A stretch of DNA of 11,800 nt from an uncultured Eubacterium sp. (GTDB lineage: Bacteria; Bacillota_A; Clostridia; Lachnospirales; Lachnospiraceae): positions 1-11,800 of the forward strand of contig CAOKJJ010000158.1 of the NCBI GenBank assembly GCA_948468465.1, read 5' to 3'. The notes beneath the pieces were generated by a model. The model worked only from the letters and a program-made list of their open reading frames with translations, was not told the origin of the DNA and ran no database searches. Positions within the stretch are counted from its first letter, which is position 1. Each line of letters opens with the position of its first letter. Positions 1-7,927 of this stretch are shown piece by piece. The position numbers and the translations under genes were made by a program.

Positions 1-76
1 TGCAGAATACTTAGAAATTCTTAACATTCTGGAGTAGGAGCCGAAATCCAGGCCCCGCCCCTCATCCAGCGTCCGG
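1..76 (-). repeat. Diverged copy of one arm of the interspersed palindromic repeat element
   Basis: The reverse complement of this stretch aligns by hand with 11438-11514, at roughly three quarters identity with one indel. It shares CCGGACGCTGG at one end, GCCTGG in the middle, and CTCCAGAATG followed by a TAAGAAT...CTAAG...ATTCTGCA core at the other end. The core forms a short hairpin (GAATGTTAAG paired with CTAAGTATTC, using G-U pairs) as in the other copies. The element is cut by the window edge, so its full form is not visible. It lies 68 bp beyond the stop codon of the topoisomerase gene and so is probably in its 3' untranslated region. No clear T-tract terminator is seen between the stop codon and the edge; bases 77-143 hold nothing else I recognise. 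Confidence 0.75.
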
Positions 77-143
77 ATAGCCATCCCTCCCCCGCAACAC
101 AACATCAATTCTGCCACTTTGCGCAAGATATCGTTTATAATGT

Positions 144-2066
144 CTAAATATCCAGCTCCGCATCCTTCGCATGTTCATAGATAAAGGCCCTGCGCGGAGG
201 CACATCGTTGCCCATCAGCATTTCCGTCACGTCTGAAGCCATCCGTCCGTCTTCGATCTCTACTTTTTTCAAAAGACGCGTCTGCGGGTCAAGCGTTGTC
301 TCCCACAGCTGCTGTGCGTCCATCTCACCGAGTCCTTTATACCGCTGCAGCGTAAACGGGCCTTTCTGTTTTTTTCGATATTTTTTCAGCGCCTCATCAT
401 CATACAGATATTCTTCTTTGCCTTTGCTCGGCATCGCCTTATATAGAGGCGGCATTGCGATATAAACGTGTCCTTCAAAAATCAGCTCCGGCATAAACCG
501 GTAAAACAGGGTCAAAAGCAGCGTGGAAATATGCGCTCCGTCCACGTCGGCATCCGCCATAATGATAATCTTATCATAACGCAGCCTGCTGATATCAAAA
601 TCGTTGCCGTAACCTTCTGAAAATCCGCAGCCAAACGCATTGATCATTGTTTTGATTTCCGCGTTTGCCAGCACTTTATCAATGCTTGCCTTTTCGACAT
701 TTAAAATCTTGCCGCGGATTGGCATAATCGCCTGGTACATCCGGTTTCGGGCCATCTTGGCCGAGCCGCCTGCGGAGTCACCCTCGACAATGAAAATCTC
801 ACATTTTTTGGCGTCCCTGGATTCACAGTTTGCCAGCTTTCCATTAGAATCAAATGAAAATTTCTGCTTGGACAGCAGGTTTGTCTTTGCTTTTTCTTCG
901 GTTTTGCGGATTTTGGCGGCCTTTTCCGCACAGCTTATGACGGCCTTTAACGACTCCAGGTTTTTATCGAAATAAAGCTGTATCTCCTCGCTGGCAATCT
1001 TTGCCACTGCACGGGAAGCGTCCTGATTATCCAGCTTTGTCTTGGTCTGGCCCTCAAACCGTGGATCCGGGTGCTTCACAGATATGACCGCTGTCATGCC
1101 GTTTCGTACATCCGTGCCGGTAAAGTTCGCGTCTTTTTCTTTTAAAATGCCAAGCTCACGGGCATATTGGTTTATAACGGTCGTAAAGATCGTCTTAAAC
1201 CCTGTAATATGCGTACCGCCTTCAGCATTGTAGATATTGTTGCAGAATCCCATGATATTTTCATGAAACTCGTTTGTATACTGAAACGCTGTCTCTACCG
1301 TAATGCCGTCGGATTCTCCTTTAAAATAAACAACATCATGAATCGTCTCGCTTTTCCGATTTAAGTCTTTCACAAATCCAATAATTCCATCTGGTTCATG
1401 ATATTCGATATGTTCTACCGTCTCCCCCCGCCGGTCTTCAAAAATAATCGTCAGCGCCGGATTTAAGTATGCCGTCTCATGCATCCGGCTTTTTACCTCG
1501 TCTCCCTTGAATCTCGTCTTTTCAAAAATCTCCGGATCCGGCAAAAAATTAATCTTCGTACCGGTTTTCTTTGTCCTGCCAAGCTTCGGCAGCAGGCCGC
1601 CTTCCAGCTGGATGACCGGATTGCCCCGCTCATAGCGGTCATGATGCACATAACCGTCTCTGCTGATCTCTACATCCAGATACACAGACAGCGCATTGAC
1701 GACGGAAGAGCCTACACCATGCAAACCGCCGCTTGTCTTGTATACCGAACTGTCAAATTTGCCTCCCGCATGCAATGTGGAAAATACAACACGCGCCGCC
1801 GGGATTCCTTTTTGGTGCAGGCCGACCGGAATCCCGCGGCCATTATCTTCTACCGTACAGGAACCGTCCGCTTCCAATGATACGTGAATCGTATCACAGG
1901 CACCTGCCAGATGTTCATCTACCGCATTATCTACAATCTCATATATTAAATGGTTCAATCCTTTCCGGGACACGCTTCCGATATACATGCCCGGCCGTTT
2001 GCGGACAGCCTCTAGCCCTTCTAAAACAGCAATGCTGCCCGCATCATATACTTCGTTATTTGCCAT
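144..2066 (-). CDS. gyrB/parE: Type II DNA topoisomerase B subunit (GyrB/ParE family)
   Basis: This is the ATPase and TOPRIM subunit of a type IIA topoisomerase (DNA gyrase or topoisomerase IV). It powers strand passage in partnership with a GyrA/ParC subunit that is not in this window. The 640-residue protein is full length for the family. The GHKL ATPase domain shows IYEIVDN (41-47; Glu43 as general base, Asn47 for Mg), DNGRGIP (74-80), the ATP-lid motif GGLHGVGSS (113-121) and QTKTKLDN (340-347). The TOPRIM domain shows EGDSAGG (428-434) and DADVDG (505-510), followed by QRYKGLGEM (574-582). The start chosen is ATG at 2066, with AAAGGAG about 8 nt upstream; the longer frame from 2168 begins upstream of the promoter and is rejected. 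RGKILNVEKA and DADVDGAHI are more GyrB-like than ParE-like. However, no recF/gyrA context is present, so this may be a second paralogue acting as ParE. It is a separate transcription unit from glgP. Confidence 0.95.
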   Translation of the reverse strand: MANNEVYDAGSIAVLEGLEAVRKRPGMYIGSVSRKGLNHLIYEIVDNAVDEHLAGACDTIHVSLEADGSCTVEDNGRGIPVGLHQKGIPAARVVFSTLHAGGKFDSSVYKTSGGLHGVGSSVVNALSVYLDVEISRDGYVHHDRYERGNPVIQLEGGLLPKLGRTKKTGTKINFLPDPEIFEKTRFKGDEVKSRMHETAYLNPALTIIFEDRRGETVEHIEYHEPDGIIGFVKDLNRKSETIHDVVYFKGESDGITVETAFQYTNEFHENIMGFCNNIYNAEGGTHITGFKTIFTTVINQYARELGILKEKDANFTGTDVRNGMTAVISVKHPDPRFEGQTKTKLDNQDASRAVAKIASEEIQLYFDKNLESLKAVISCAEKAAKIRKTEEKAKTNLLSKQKFSFDSNGKLANCESRDAKKCEIFIVEGDSAGGSAKMARNRMYQAIMPIRGKILNVEKASIDKVLANAEIKTMINAFGCGFSEGYGNDFDISRLRYDKIIIMADADVDGAHISTLLLTLFYRFMPELIFEGHVYIAMPPLYKAMPSKGKEEYLYDDEALKKYRKKQKGPFTLQRYKGLGEMDAQQLWETTLDPQTRLLKKVEIEDGRMASDVTEMLMGNDVPPRRAFIYEHAKDAELDI

Positions 2067-2108
2067 GTTTCCTGCTCCTTTGCGTCGGAATAAAATCGAA
2101 CATGCTAT

Positions 2109-2138
2109 AGTATACCACAAATTCAGAAAATGTGTAAA
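2109..2138 (-). promoter_or_regulatory. Extended -10 promoter of the topoisomerase B gene
   Basis: On the minus strand there is a -35 box TTTACA (2138-2133), an 18-bp spacer and a -10 box TATACT (2114-2109), preceded by TG at the extended -10 position (TGGTATACT). Transcription would start near 2102, giving a leader of about 36 nt that ends in the AAAGGAG ribosome binding site. The spacing and match to sigma-A consensus are good. Confidence 0.8.
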
Positions 2139-2145
2139 GAATTTT

Positions 2146-2163
2146 TTCGAACTTTTGTTCGAA
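2146..2163. promoter_or_regulatory. Putative LexA (SOS) operator upstream of the topoisomerase B gene
   Basis: TTCGAACTTTTGTTCGAA is a perfect 7-bp inverted repeat around a 4-bp spacer. Its core CGAAC-N4-GTTCG has the form of the Gram-positive LexA/DinR box (established consensus CGAAC-N4-GTTC/G). The two central R/Y positions do not fit the strict B. subtilis consensus. It lies 8-10 bp upstream of the -35 box, centred near -52 from the predicted start. That is an unusual but possible place for a repressor. Such a long perfect palindrome in a gap this short is unlikely by chance, but LexA binding is inferred. Confidence 0.6.
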
Positions 2164-2189
2164 TTCATAAAATATTCATTGTTTGCAAC

Positions 2190-2242
2190 ATGAATACAAA
2201 ACAGCCGGCAGACCTTGAAATCCCTTCCAAAGCTGCCGGCTG
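2190..2242 (-). terminator. Intrinsic terminator of the ileS-glgP transcript
   Basis: On the minus strand, CAGCCGGCAG (2242-2233) pairs perfectly with CTGCCGGCTG (2211-2202). The intervening bases form an inner stem with wobble pairs (CTTTGGAA with TTTCAAGG) around a GGGA loop. A short T-rich run, TTTTGTATT, follows. It begins 13 bp after the glgP stop codon and ends before the promoter of the topoisomerase gene, so it separates the two units. Confidence 0.85.
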
Positions 2243-2255
2243 CATCTGATTTTAA

Positions 2256-4727
2256 TTATACTTCCTCTTCCATTTCCACATGCACTTTCTGCAAATGCCA
2301 AATATCTTTTACATATTCCTCAATCGTGCGGTCAGAAGAGAATTTCCCAACATTCGCAACGTTTAAAATAGCACTCTTTGCCCACTGGCGTTCATCTTTA
2401 TATGCCTGCATGACGCGTTCCTGCGCCTGTGCATAAGAACGGAAATCAGCCAGTACAAAATATGTGTCTGCATACTGTGTACAGTTTGTATTCAGCAGAG
2501 AGTTGTACAGATCACGGAACAGCTCTGTATCGTTTCTGGAATAAAATCCATTGATCAGCTGCATCAATACCTGACGGATTTCCGGATCGCTATTGAAGAT
2601 TTCCATTGGATTATAGTCGCGCTTATGTTCATGCTCGATGACTTCATCGGAACTCATGCCGAAGATAATCGCGTTTTCTTCGCCCATTTCTTCAACCATC
2701 TCGACATTTGCGCCGTCCATCGTTCCGATTGTAATGGCACCGTTTAACATAAACTTCATATTGCCTGTGCCTGACGCTTCCTTGGATGCGGTTGAAATCT
2801 GCTCGGATACGTCAGCCGCGGCAAAGATCCACTCTGCATTCGACACACGATAGTCCTCGATAAATACAACCTTGATTTTATTATCAATGCTTCTGTCGTT
2901 ATTGATCACATCTGCCACGCTGGTAATCAGCTTAATGGTCAGCTTGGCGATCTTGTATCCTGCCGCTGCCTTTGCACCAAAAATAAATGTACGCGGTACA
3001 AATTCCATAGACGGATTCTCTTTGATCTTGTTATACAGATACATGACGTGCAAAATGTTCATCAGCTGACGCTTGTATTCATGCAGACGTTTTACCTGTA
3101 CATCAAAAATCGAACGCGGATTCACTTCTATGCCGTTGTGGTCATAGATGTATTTTGCCAGACGTCTCTTATTCTGGTATTTGATGTTCATAAATTCCTG
3201 CTGCGCTTTTTCGTCATCCGCATAAATGGCCAGGCGCTTCATATGAGACAGATCTGTAATCCACTCGTTGCCGATATGGTCGGTTACCCACTGTGCCAGC
3301 AGAGGGTTGCCGTGAAGCAGGAATCTTCGCTGTGTAATGCCGTTTGTCTTGTTGTTGAACTTCTCCGGGAACATCTCATAAAAATCTTTTAACTGCTGAT
3401 TTTTGAGTATTTCCGTGTGCAGCCTTGCCACGCCGTTGACCGAATAGCCTGCCGCGATTGCAAGATGTGCCATCTTAACCATGCCATCATATACGATCGA
3501 CATATTCTGAATCTTCTGATAGTCGTTCGGGAACTTCTGCTGGATAGACAGTACAAATCTGCGGTTAATCTCTTCTACGATCTGATAGATTCTCGGAAGC
3601 AGTCTGGAGAATATCTCAATCGGCCATTTTTCCAGGGCTTCCGCCATAATCGTATGATTCGTATAAGCACATGTCTTTGTCGTAATTGCCCATGCATCAT
3701 CCCAGCCCAGGCCTTCTTCATCCATCAATAAGCGCATCAGTTCCGCTACCGCAAGCGTCGGGTGCGTGTCATTTAACTGAATCGCAACTTTATCCGGCAG
3801 CATGCGGATATCCGGATGATTCTTTTTAAATTTTGCAAGCGCTCTTTGCAAAGACGCAGACACAAAGAAATACTGCTGTTTTAAGCGCAGCTCTTTGCCT
3901 GCGATATGATCGTCACATGGATACAGTACGTCCGTCAGATTTCTGGCCAGATTTTCTTCTTCGACTGCCTTGCGGTAATCACCTTTGCCGAATGCTTCCA
4001 GCTCAAAATATTTCATCGGCTCTGCGTCCCAGATCATAAGCGTATTTACCATATTGTTGTTATAACCTACGATCGGCATGTCATAAGGGATTGCTTTTAC
4101 AGACTGATAGTTTTCGTGGATAAATCTTGTCTGGCCATTTGGCATGTTTTCTGCACGTACATAGCCGCCGAATTTTACTTCATAGCTGTATTCAGGCCTG
4201 CGCAGCTCAAACGGATATCCGTCTTTTAACCAGTTATCCGGTGTCTCAATCTGGAATCCGTCTTTGATCGCCTGTTTGAACATCCCATAACGATAACGGA
4301 TGCCGCAGCCATAGGCCGGATACCCCAATGTCGCAAGCGATTCCATAAAGCAGGCTGCCAGACGTCCAAGACCGCCGTTGCCAAGCGCCGGATCCGGTTC
4401 CTGATCTTCAATGACATTAATGTCCAGTCCGATCTGTTCCAGTGCTTCCTTTACCTCATTATAGGCTGTCAGGTTAATGAGATTGTTGCCAAGCGCACGT
4501 CCCATTAAAAATTCCATGGACATATAATAAACAATCTTTGGATCTTCCTTATCAAACGTCTTTTGTGTCGCCAGCCATTCATCAATGACCACATCTTTCA
4601 CTGTGTTCGCCACCGCCTGATAGATTTCCTGCTGACTGGCTTCGTCCAGCGTTTTGCGGTAAAGGTTTTTTACATTGTCCTTTACGCTTTTGATAAACGC
4701 CTCTTTTTCAAACATCTTGCTCTTCAT
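2256..4727 (-). CDS. glgP: Glycogen/maltodextrin phosphorylase
   Basis: This cytoplasmic PLP enzyme of the GT35 family releases glucose-1-phosphate from the non-reducing ends of glycogen or maltodextrin using phosphate. The 823-residue length is typical of bacterial phosphorylases. The PLP signature EASGTGNMKFMLNGA lies at 650-664, with Lys658 as the Schiff-base lysine. Other family blocks are GNGGLGRLAACFMESLA (116-132), QLNDTHPTLAVAELMR (317-332) and KRLHEYKRQ (546-554). The N terminus shows no signal peptide. ATG at 4727 is preceded by AAGGAGG with a 6-nt spacer. The ileS stop codon is only 14 bp upstream, so the gene almost certainly depends on the ileS transcript, and a strong terminator follows it. 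Preference for glycogen over maltodextrin cannot be decided from sequence. No glg synthesis genes are nearby. Confidence 0.97.
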   Translation of the reverse strand: MKSKMFEKEAFIKSVKDNVKNLYRKTLDEASQQEIYQAVANTVKDVVIDEWLATQKTFDKEDPKIVYYMSMEFLMGRALGNNLINLTAYNEVKEALEQIGLDINVIEDQEPDPALGNGGLGRLAACFMESLATLGYPAYGCGIRYRYGMFKQAIKDGFQIETPDNWLKDGYPFELRRPEYSYEVKFGGYVRAENMPNGQTRFIHENYQSVKAIPYDMPIVGYNNNMVNTLMIWDAEPMKYFELEAFGKGDYRKAVEEENLARNLTDVLYPCDDHIAGKELRLKQQYFFVSASLQRALAKFKKNHPDIRMLPDKVAIQLNDTHPTLAVAELMRLLMDEEGLGWDDAWAITTKTCAYTNHTIMAEALEKWPIEIFSRLLPRIYQIVEEINRRFVLSIQQKFPNDYQKIQNMSIVYDGMVKMAHLAIAAGYSVNGVARLHTEILKNQQLKDFYEMFPEKFNNKTNGITQRRFLLHGNPLLAQWVTDHIGNEWITDLSHMKRLAIYADDEKAQQEFMNIKYQNKRRLAKYIYDHNGIEVNPRSIFDVQVKRLHEYKRQLMNILHVMYLYNKIKENPSMEFVPRTFIFGAKAAAGYKIAKLTIKLITSVADVINNDRSIDNKIKVVFIEDYRVSNAEWIFAAADVSEQISTASKEASGTGNMKFMLNGAITIGTMDGANVEMVEEMGEENAIIFGMSSDEVIEHEHKRDYNPMEIFNSDPEIRQVLMQLINGFYSRNDTELFRDLYNSLLNTNCTQYADTYFVLADFRSYAQAQERVMQAYKDERQWAKSAILNVANVGKFSSDRTIEEYVKDIWHLQKVHVEMEEEV

Positions 4728-4741
4728 TGGTGTCCTCCTTT

Positions 4742-7700
4742 TTATTGTTTTTCAACGCTTAATGTCACTTTTTCACCGTTGATATTCCACTCTTTGCTGT
4801 ATCCGCTCAGATTGTCCGCAGTTATGGAAACCGCAAGTACTTCGGACTGTATCACATCTTTATTTCTGTCAAAGACAGCAGCCGCTTTTTCGTCAGCCGT
4901 ATAGGAGACAGCAATCTTGTCCATTACTTCAAATCCGGCTTCCTTGCGCATCGTCTGCAGCTTGCTGATAATCTCGCGCACAAATCCTTCTTCCAGCAGT
5001 TCCGGCGTCAGGTTTGTATCCAGCACAACGGTTACAGACGCATCCCCCTCTGTCATATACCCTTCCATCTGCGTCATGGTAATGAGCAGGTCATCTTCTG
5101 ATAATACAATGTTTTCACTGATGCTGTCAAGACGGAGCACGCCTGTTTCACGCAAAGTGCGCATCGCCGCGTTTCCATCCAAAGCTGCGAGTTCTGCCTG
5201 AATCTGCTTTAAATATTTGCCGTATTTCGGGCCTACCGTACGCAGCTGCGGCTTGAATGTATAGTCCGTATACGCGCTTACGTCATCTGTAAACGAAACT
5301 GTTTTTACATTCAGTTCTTCTTCTATAATCGTAATAAAATAATCCTGCAGCGTTACCGGAGATTTCACAAACATTGTGCCGATCGGCTGGCGGTTCTTTA
5401 TATTGGCCGCGTTGCGGCATGCGCGTCCCATCACTACGATCTTTAACACCGCATCCATATCCTCTTCCAGCTGCTTATCTATATATGCGGTCCGGACAGT
5501 CGGAAAATCGCATAGATGCACGCTTTCCGGCGCGGCTGCATCCAGGCTGCATACAAGGTTGCGGTAAATCTCTTCTGTAATAAACGGAACCATCGGAGCC
5601 GCTGTCTTTGCAATGGTTACGAGTGCGGTGTATAAAGTCATGTACGCATTGATTTTATCCTGCTCCATGCCTTTTGCCCAGAACCGCTCACGGCTTCTTC
5701 TGACATACCAGTTCGACATTTCATCCGTAAAGCTGTCCAATGCGCGCGCTGCTTCAGGAATCCGGTAACTGCCAAGGTTTTCATCCACTGCTTTTACAAC
5801 CGAATTCAATTTGGATAAGAGCCATTTGTCCATGACACCAAGTTTTTCATATTCCAGCTCATATTTCGAAGCGTCAAACCCATCAATATTCGCATACAAT
5901 ACGAAAAACGCGTACGTATTCCAGAGCGTGCCAAGGAACTTGCGCTGCCCTTCCTGAACCGCTTTGCCGTGGAACCGGTTCGGCAGCCATGGCGCGCTGT
6001 TAATATAAAAATACCAGCGGATTGCATCCGCGCCATACGTCTGTAACGCCTCAAACGGATCGATGGCATTTCCTTTGGACTTGCTCATTTTCTGGCCGTT
6101 TTCATCCTGCACATGTCCAAGCACAATGACATTTTCATACGGCGCCTTGTTAAACAGCAGCGTGGACTCTGCCATCAGCGAATAAAACCACCCGCGCGTC
6201 TGGTCTACCGCTTCCGAGATAAACTTTGCCGGAAACTGCTGTTCAAACAGCTCTTTATTCTCAAACGGATAATGATGCTGCGCAAACGGCATGGCCCCCG
6301 AATCAAACCAGCAGTCGATCACTTCCGGCACACGGCGCATTTCTTTGCCGCATTCCGGACACGGATAGGTCACTTCATCAATATACGGCCGATGCAGTTC
6401 TGTCTTAAGCACGTCCTGCTGTCCGCATTTTTCAGCCAGTTCAGCCCGGCTGCCGATGCATTCCTGATGCCCGCAGGCGCATTCCCAGACAGGCAGCGGT
6501 GTTCCCCAGTAGCGGTTGCGGGAAAGTCCCCAGTCCTGAATATTTTCCAGCCAGTCGCCAAAACGTCCTTTGCCGATCGACTCCGGAATCCAGTTGACCG
6601 TATTGTTGTTTTTAATCAGATCATCTTTCACCTCGGTCATTTTGATAAACCAGGACTCCCTCGCATAGTAAATAAGCGGGGTATCACAACGCCAGCAATG
6701 CGGATATTCATGTTCAAATTTCGGCGCGTCAAATAACAGTCCGGCAGCGTCCAGATCCTTTAATACAAGCGGATCCGCTTTCTTTACAAAGACACCCGCA
6801 TAATCCGTCTCTTCGGTCAGCTCACCTTTTCCATTTACAAGCTGCACAAACGGCAGGTCATACTTTCTGCCCACCTGCGCATCGTCTTCACCAAACGCAG
6901 GCGCGATGTGTACGATTCCGGTACCGTCTGTCATCGTTACATACGAATCACAGGTTACATAAAACGCCTTTTTATGCTGCTTTTCCACAAGTGCGTCCGC
7001 AAAATGAAACAGCGGCTCATATTCCTTATATTCCAGCTCTGTACCCCTATAAGTCTCAAGCACCTCATAAGCAGCTTTTTCTTCTTCCTGTGCGGGCTTT
7101 CCGAGCACTTTGTCCAGCAGCGCCTGCGCCAGATAGTACGTATAGCCGTCCGCTGCCTTTACTTTACAATATGTCTCATCCGGATTCACACAAAGCGACA
7201 GGTTCGAAGGCAGTGTCCAGGGCGTTGTCGTCCATGCAAGAAAATACGCATCTTCTCCGACAGCTTTAAAACGTACAATCGCAGAACGTTCCTTTACAGT
7301 CTTATAGCCCTGCGCCACCTCCTGTGAGGAAAGCGGCGTTCCGCAGCGCGGACAGTAAGGAACTGTCTTAAATCCCTTATACAGCAGCTTTTTATCCCAG
7401 ATCTGCTTAAGCGCCCACCATTCAGACTCAATATAATCGTCTTCGTATGTTACATAAGGATCGTCCATATCCGCCCAGAATCCGACCGTTTCTGAAAAAT
7501 CTTCCCACATTCCTTTGTATTTCCATACAGATTCCTTGCACTGTTTGATAAACGGCTCCATTCCATATGCTTCGATCTGGTCTTTTCCGTTTAATCCAAG
7601 CAGTTTTTCCACTTCCAGCTCCACTGGAAGCCCATGCGTATCCCATCCGGCTTTGCGCGGTACATATCTGCCCTTCATCGTCTGGTATCTGGGAATCATA

Positions 7701-7897
7701 TCTTTAATGACGCGCGTCAGCACATGGCCGATATGCGGTTTGCCATTGGCCGTTGGCGGCCCGTCATAAAACGTATACGTTTCACCATCTTTTCTGGAAT
7801 CCATTGATTTTTGGAAAATCTTTTTGTCTTTCCAAAAATCAATGACCTTATGCTCCCTTTCAACAAAATTCATGTTCGTATCTACTTTGGTGTACAT
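4742..7897 (-). CDS. ileS: Isoleucyl-tRNA synthetase, long (type 2) form
   Basis: This class I aminoacyl-tRNA synthetase charges tRNA-Ile with isoleucine in the cytoplasm and edits misactivated valine. At 1051 residues it is longer than the E. coli type 1 enzyme (about 940). It fits the eukaryote-like type 2 group by eye, in blocks such as GLPVELEVEK (89-98) and PYCPRCGTPLSSQEVAQGY (180-198). Catalytic motifs are PHIGH (54-58) and KMSKS (603-607). The CP1 editing domain spans about 200-410, with WTTTPWTLPSN (222-232) and GTGIVHIAPAFGEDDA (325-340). Cysteine pairs that could bind zinc are at 182/185, 401/404, 473/475/480 and 513/516. ATG at 7897 has AAGGAG about 7 nt upstream. The gap to the preceding gene is 30 bp, so there is no room for a T-box leader. 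Transcription probably comes from the promoter at 9113-9140 and continues into glgP. Confidence 0.97.
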   Translation of the reverse strand: MYTKVDTNMNFVEREHKVIDFWKDKKIFQKSMDSRKDGETYTFYDGPPTANGKPHIGHVLTRVIKDMIPRYQTMKGRYVPRKAGWDTHGLPVELEVEKLLGLNGKDQIEAYGMEPFIKQCKESVWKYKGMWEDFSETVGFWADMDDPYVTYEDDYIESEWWALKQIWDKKLLYKGFKTVPYCPRCGTPLSSQEVAQGYKTVKERSAIVRFKAVGEDAYFLAWTTTPWTLPSNLSLCVNPDETYCKVKAADGYTYYLAQALLDKVLGKPAQEEEKAAYEVLETYRGTELEYKEYEPLFHFADALVEKQHKKAFYVTCDSYVTMTDGTGIVHIAPAFGEDDAQVGRKYDLPFVQLVNGKGELTEETDYAGVFVKKADPLVLKDLDAAGLLFDAPKFEHEYPHCWRCDTPLIYYARESWFIKMTEVKDDLIKNNNTVNWIPESIGKGRFGDWLENIQDWGLSRNRYWGTPLPVWECACGHQECIGSRAELAEKCGQQDVLKTELHRPYIDEVTYPCPECGKEMRRVPEVIDCWFDSGAMPFAQHHYPFENKELFEQQFPAKFISEAVDQTRGWFYSLMAESTLLFNKAPYENVIVLGHVQDENGQKMSKSKGNAIDPFEALQTYGADAIRWYFYINSAPWLPNRFHGKAVQEGQRKFLGTLWNTYAFFVLYANIDGFDASKYELEYEKLGVMDKWLLSKLNSVVKAVDENLGSYRIPEAARALDSFTDEMSNWYVRRSRERFWAKGMEQDKINAYMTLYTALVTIAKTAAPMVPFITEEIYRNLVCSLDAAAPESVHLCDFPTVRTAYIDKQLEEDMDAVLKIVVMGRACRNAANIKNRQPIGTMFVKSPVTLQDYFITIIEEELNVKTVSFTDDVSAYTDYTFKPQLRTVGPKYGKYLKQIQAELAALDGNAAMRTLRETGVLRLDSISENIVLSEDDLLITMTQMEGYMTEGDASVTVVLDTNLTPELLEEGFVREIISKLQTMRKEAGFEVMDKIAVSYTADEKAAAVFDRNKDVIQSEVLAVSITADNLSGYSKEWNINGEKVTLSVEKQ

Positions 7898-7927
7898 ACT
7901 CTGTCTCCTTTTTGTTTGATTACAATC

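Noticed and set aside
1..143. Minus-strand open frame at the left edge (contains MAIRTLDEGRGLDFGS)
   Set aside because: Most of it is the repeat arm, the ATG sits directly against a G-rich run with no normal spacing, and nothing in it matches a family I know. It could be reconsidered if sequence beyond the edge supports it.
2067..2168. N-terminal extension of the topoisomerase B subunit from the ATG at 2168
   Set aside because: It begins upstream of the promoter, overlaps the LexA-like palindrome, and adds sequence unlike the family. ATG at 2066 has the ribosome binding site.
208..7769. Numerous plus-strand frames of 60-210 codons opposite the topoisomerase, glgP and ileS genes
   Set aside because: They lie wholly opposite well-supported genes, and their translations match no family I recognise.
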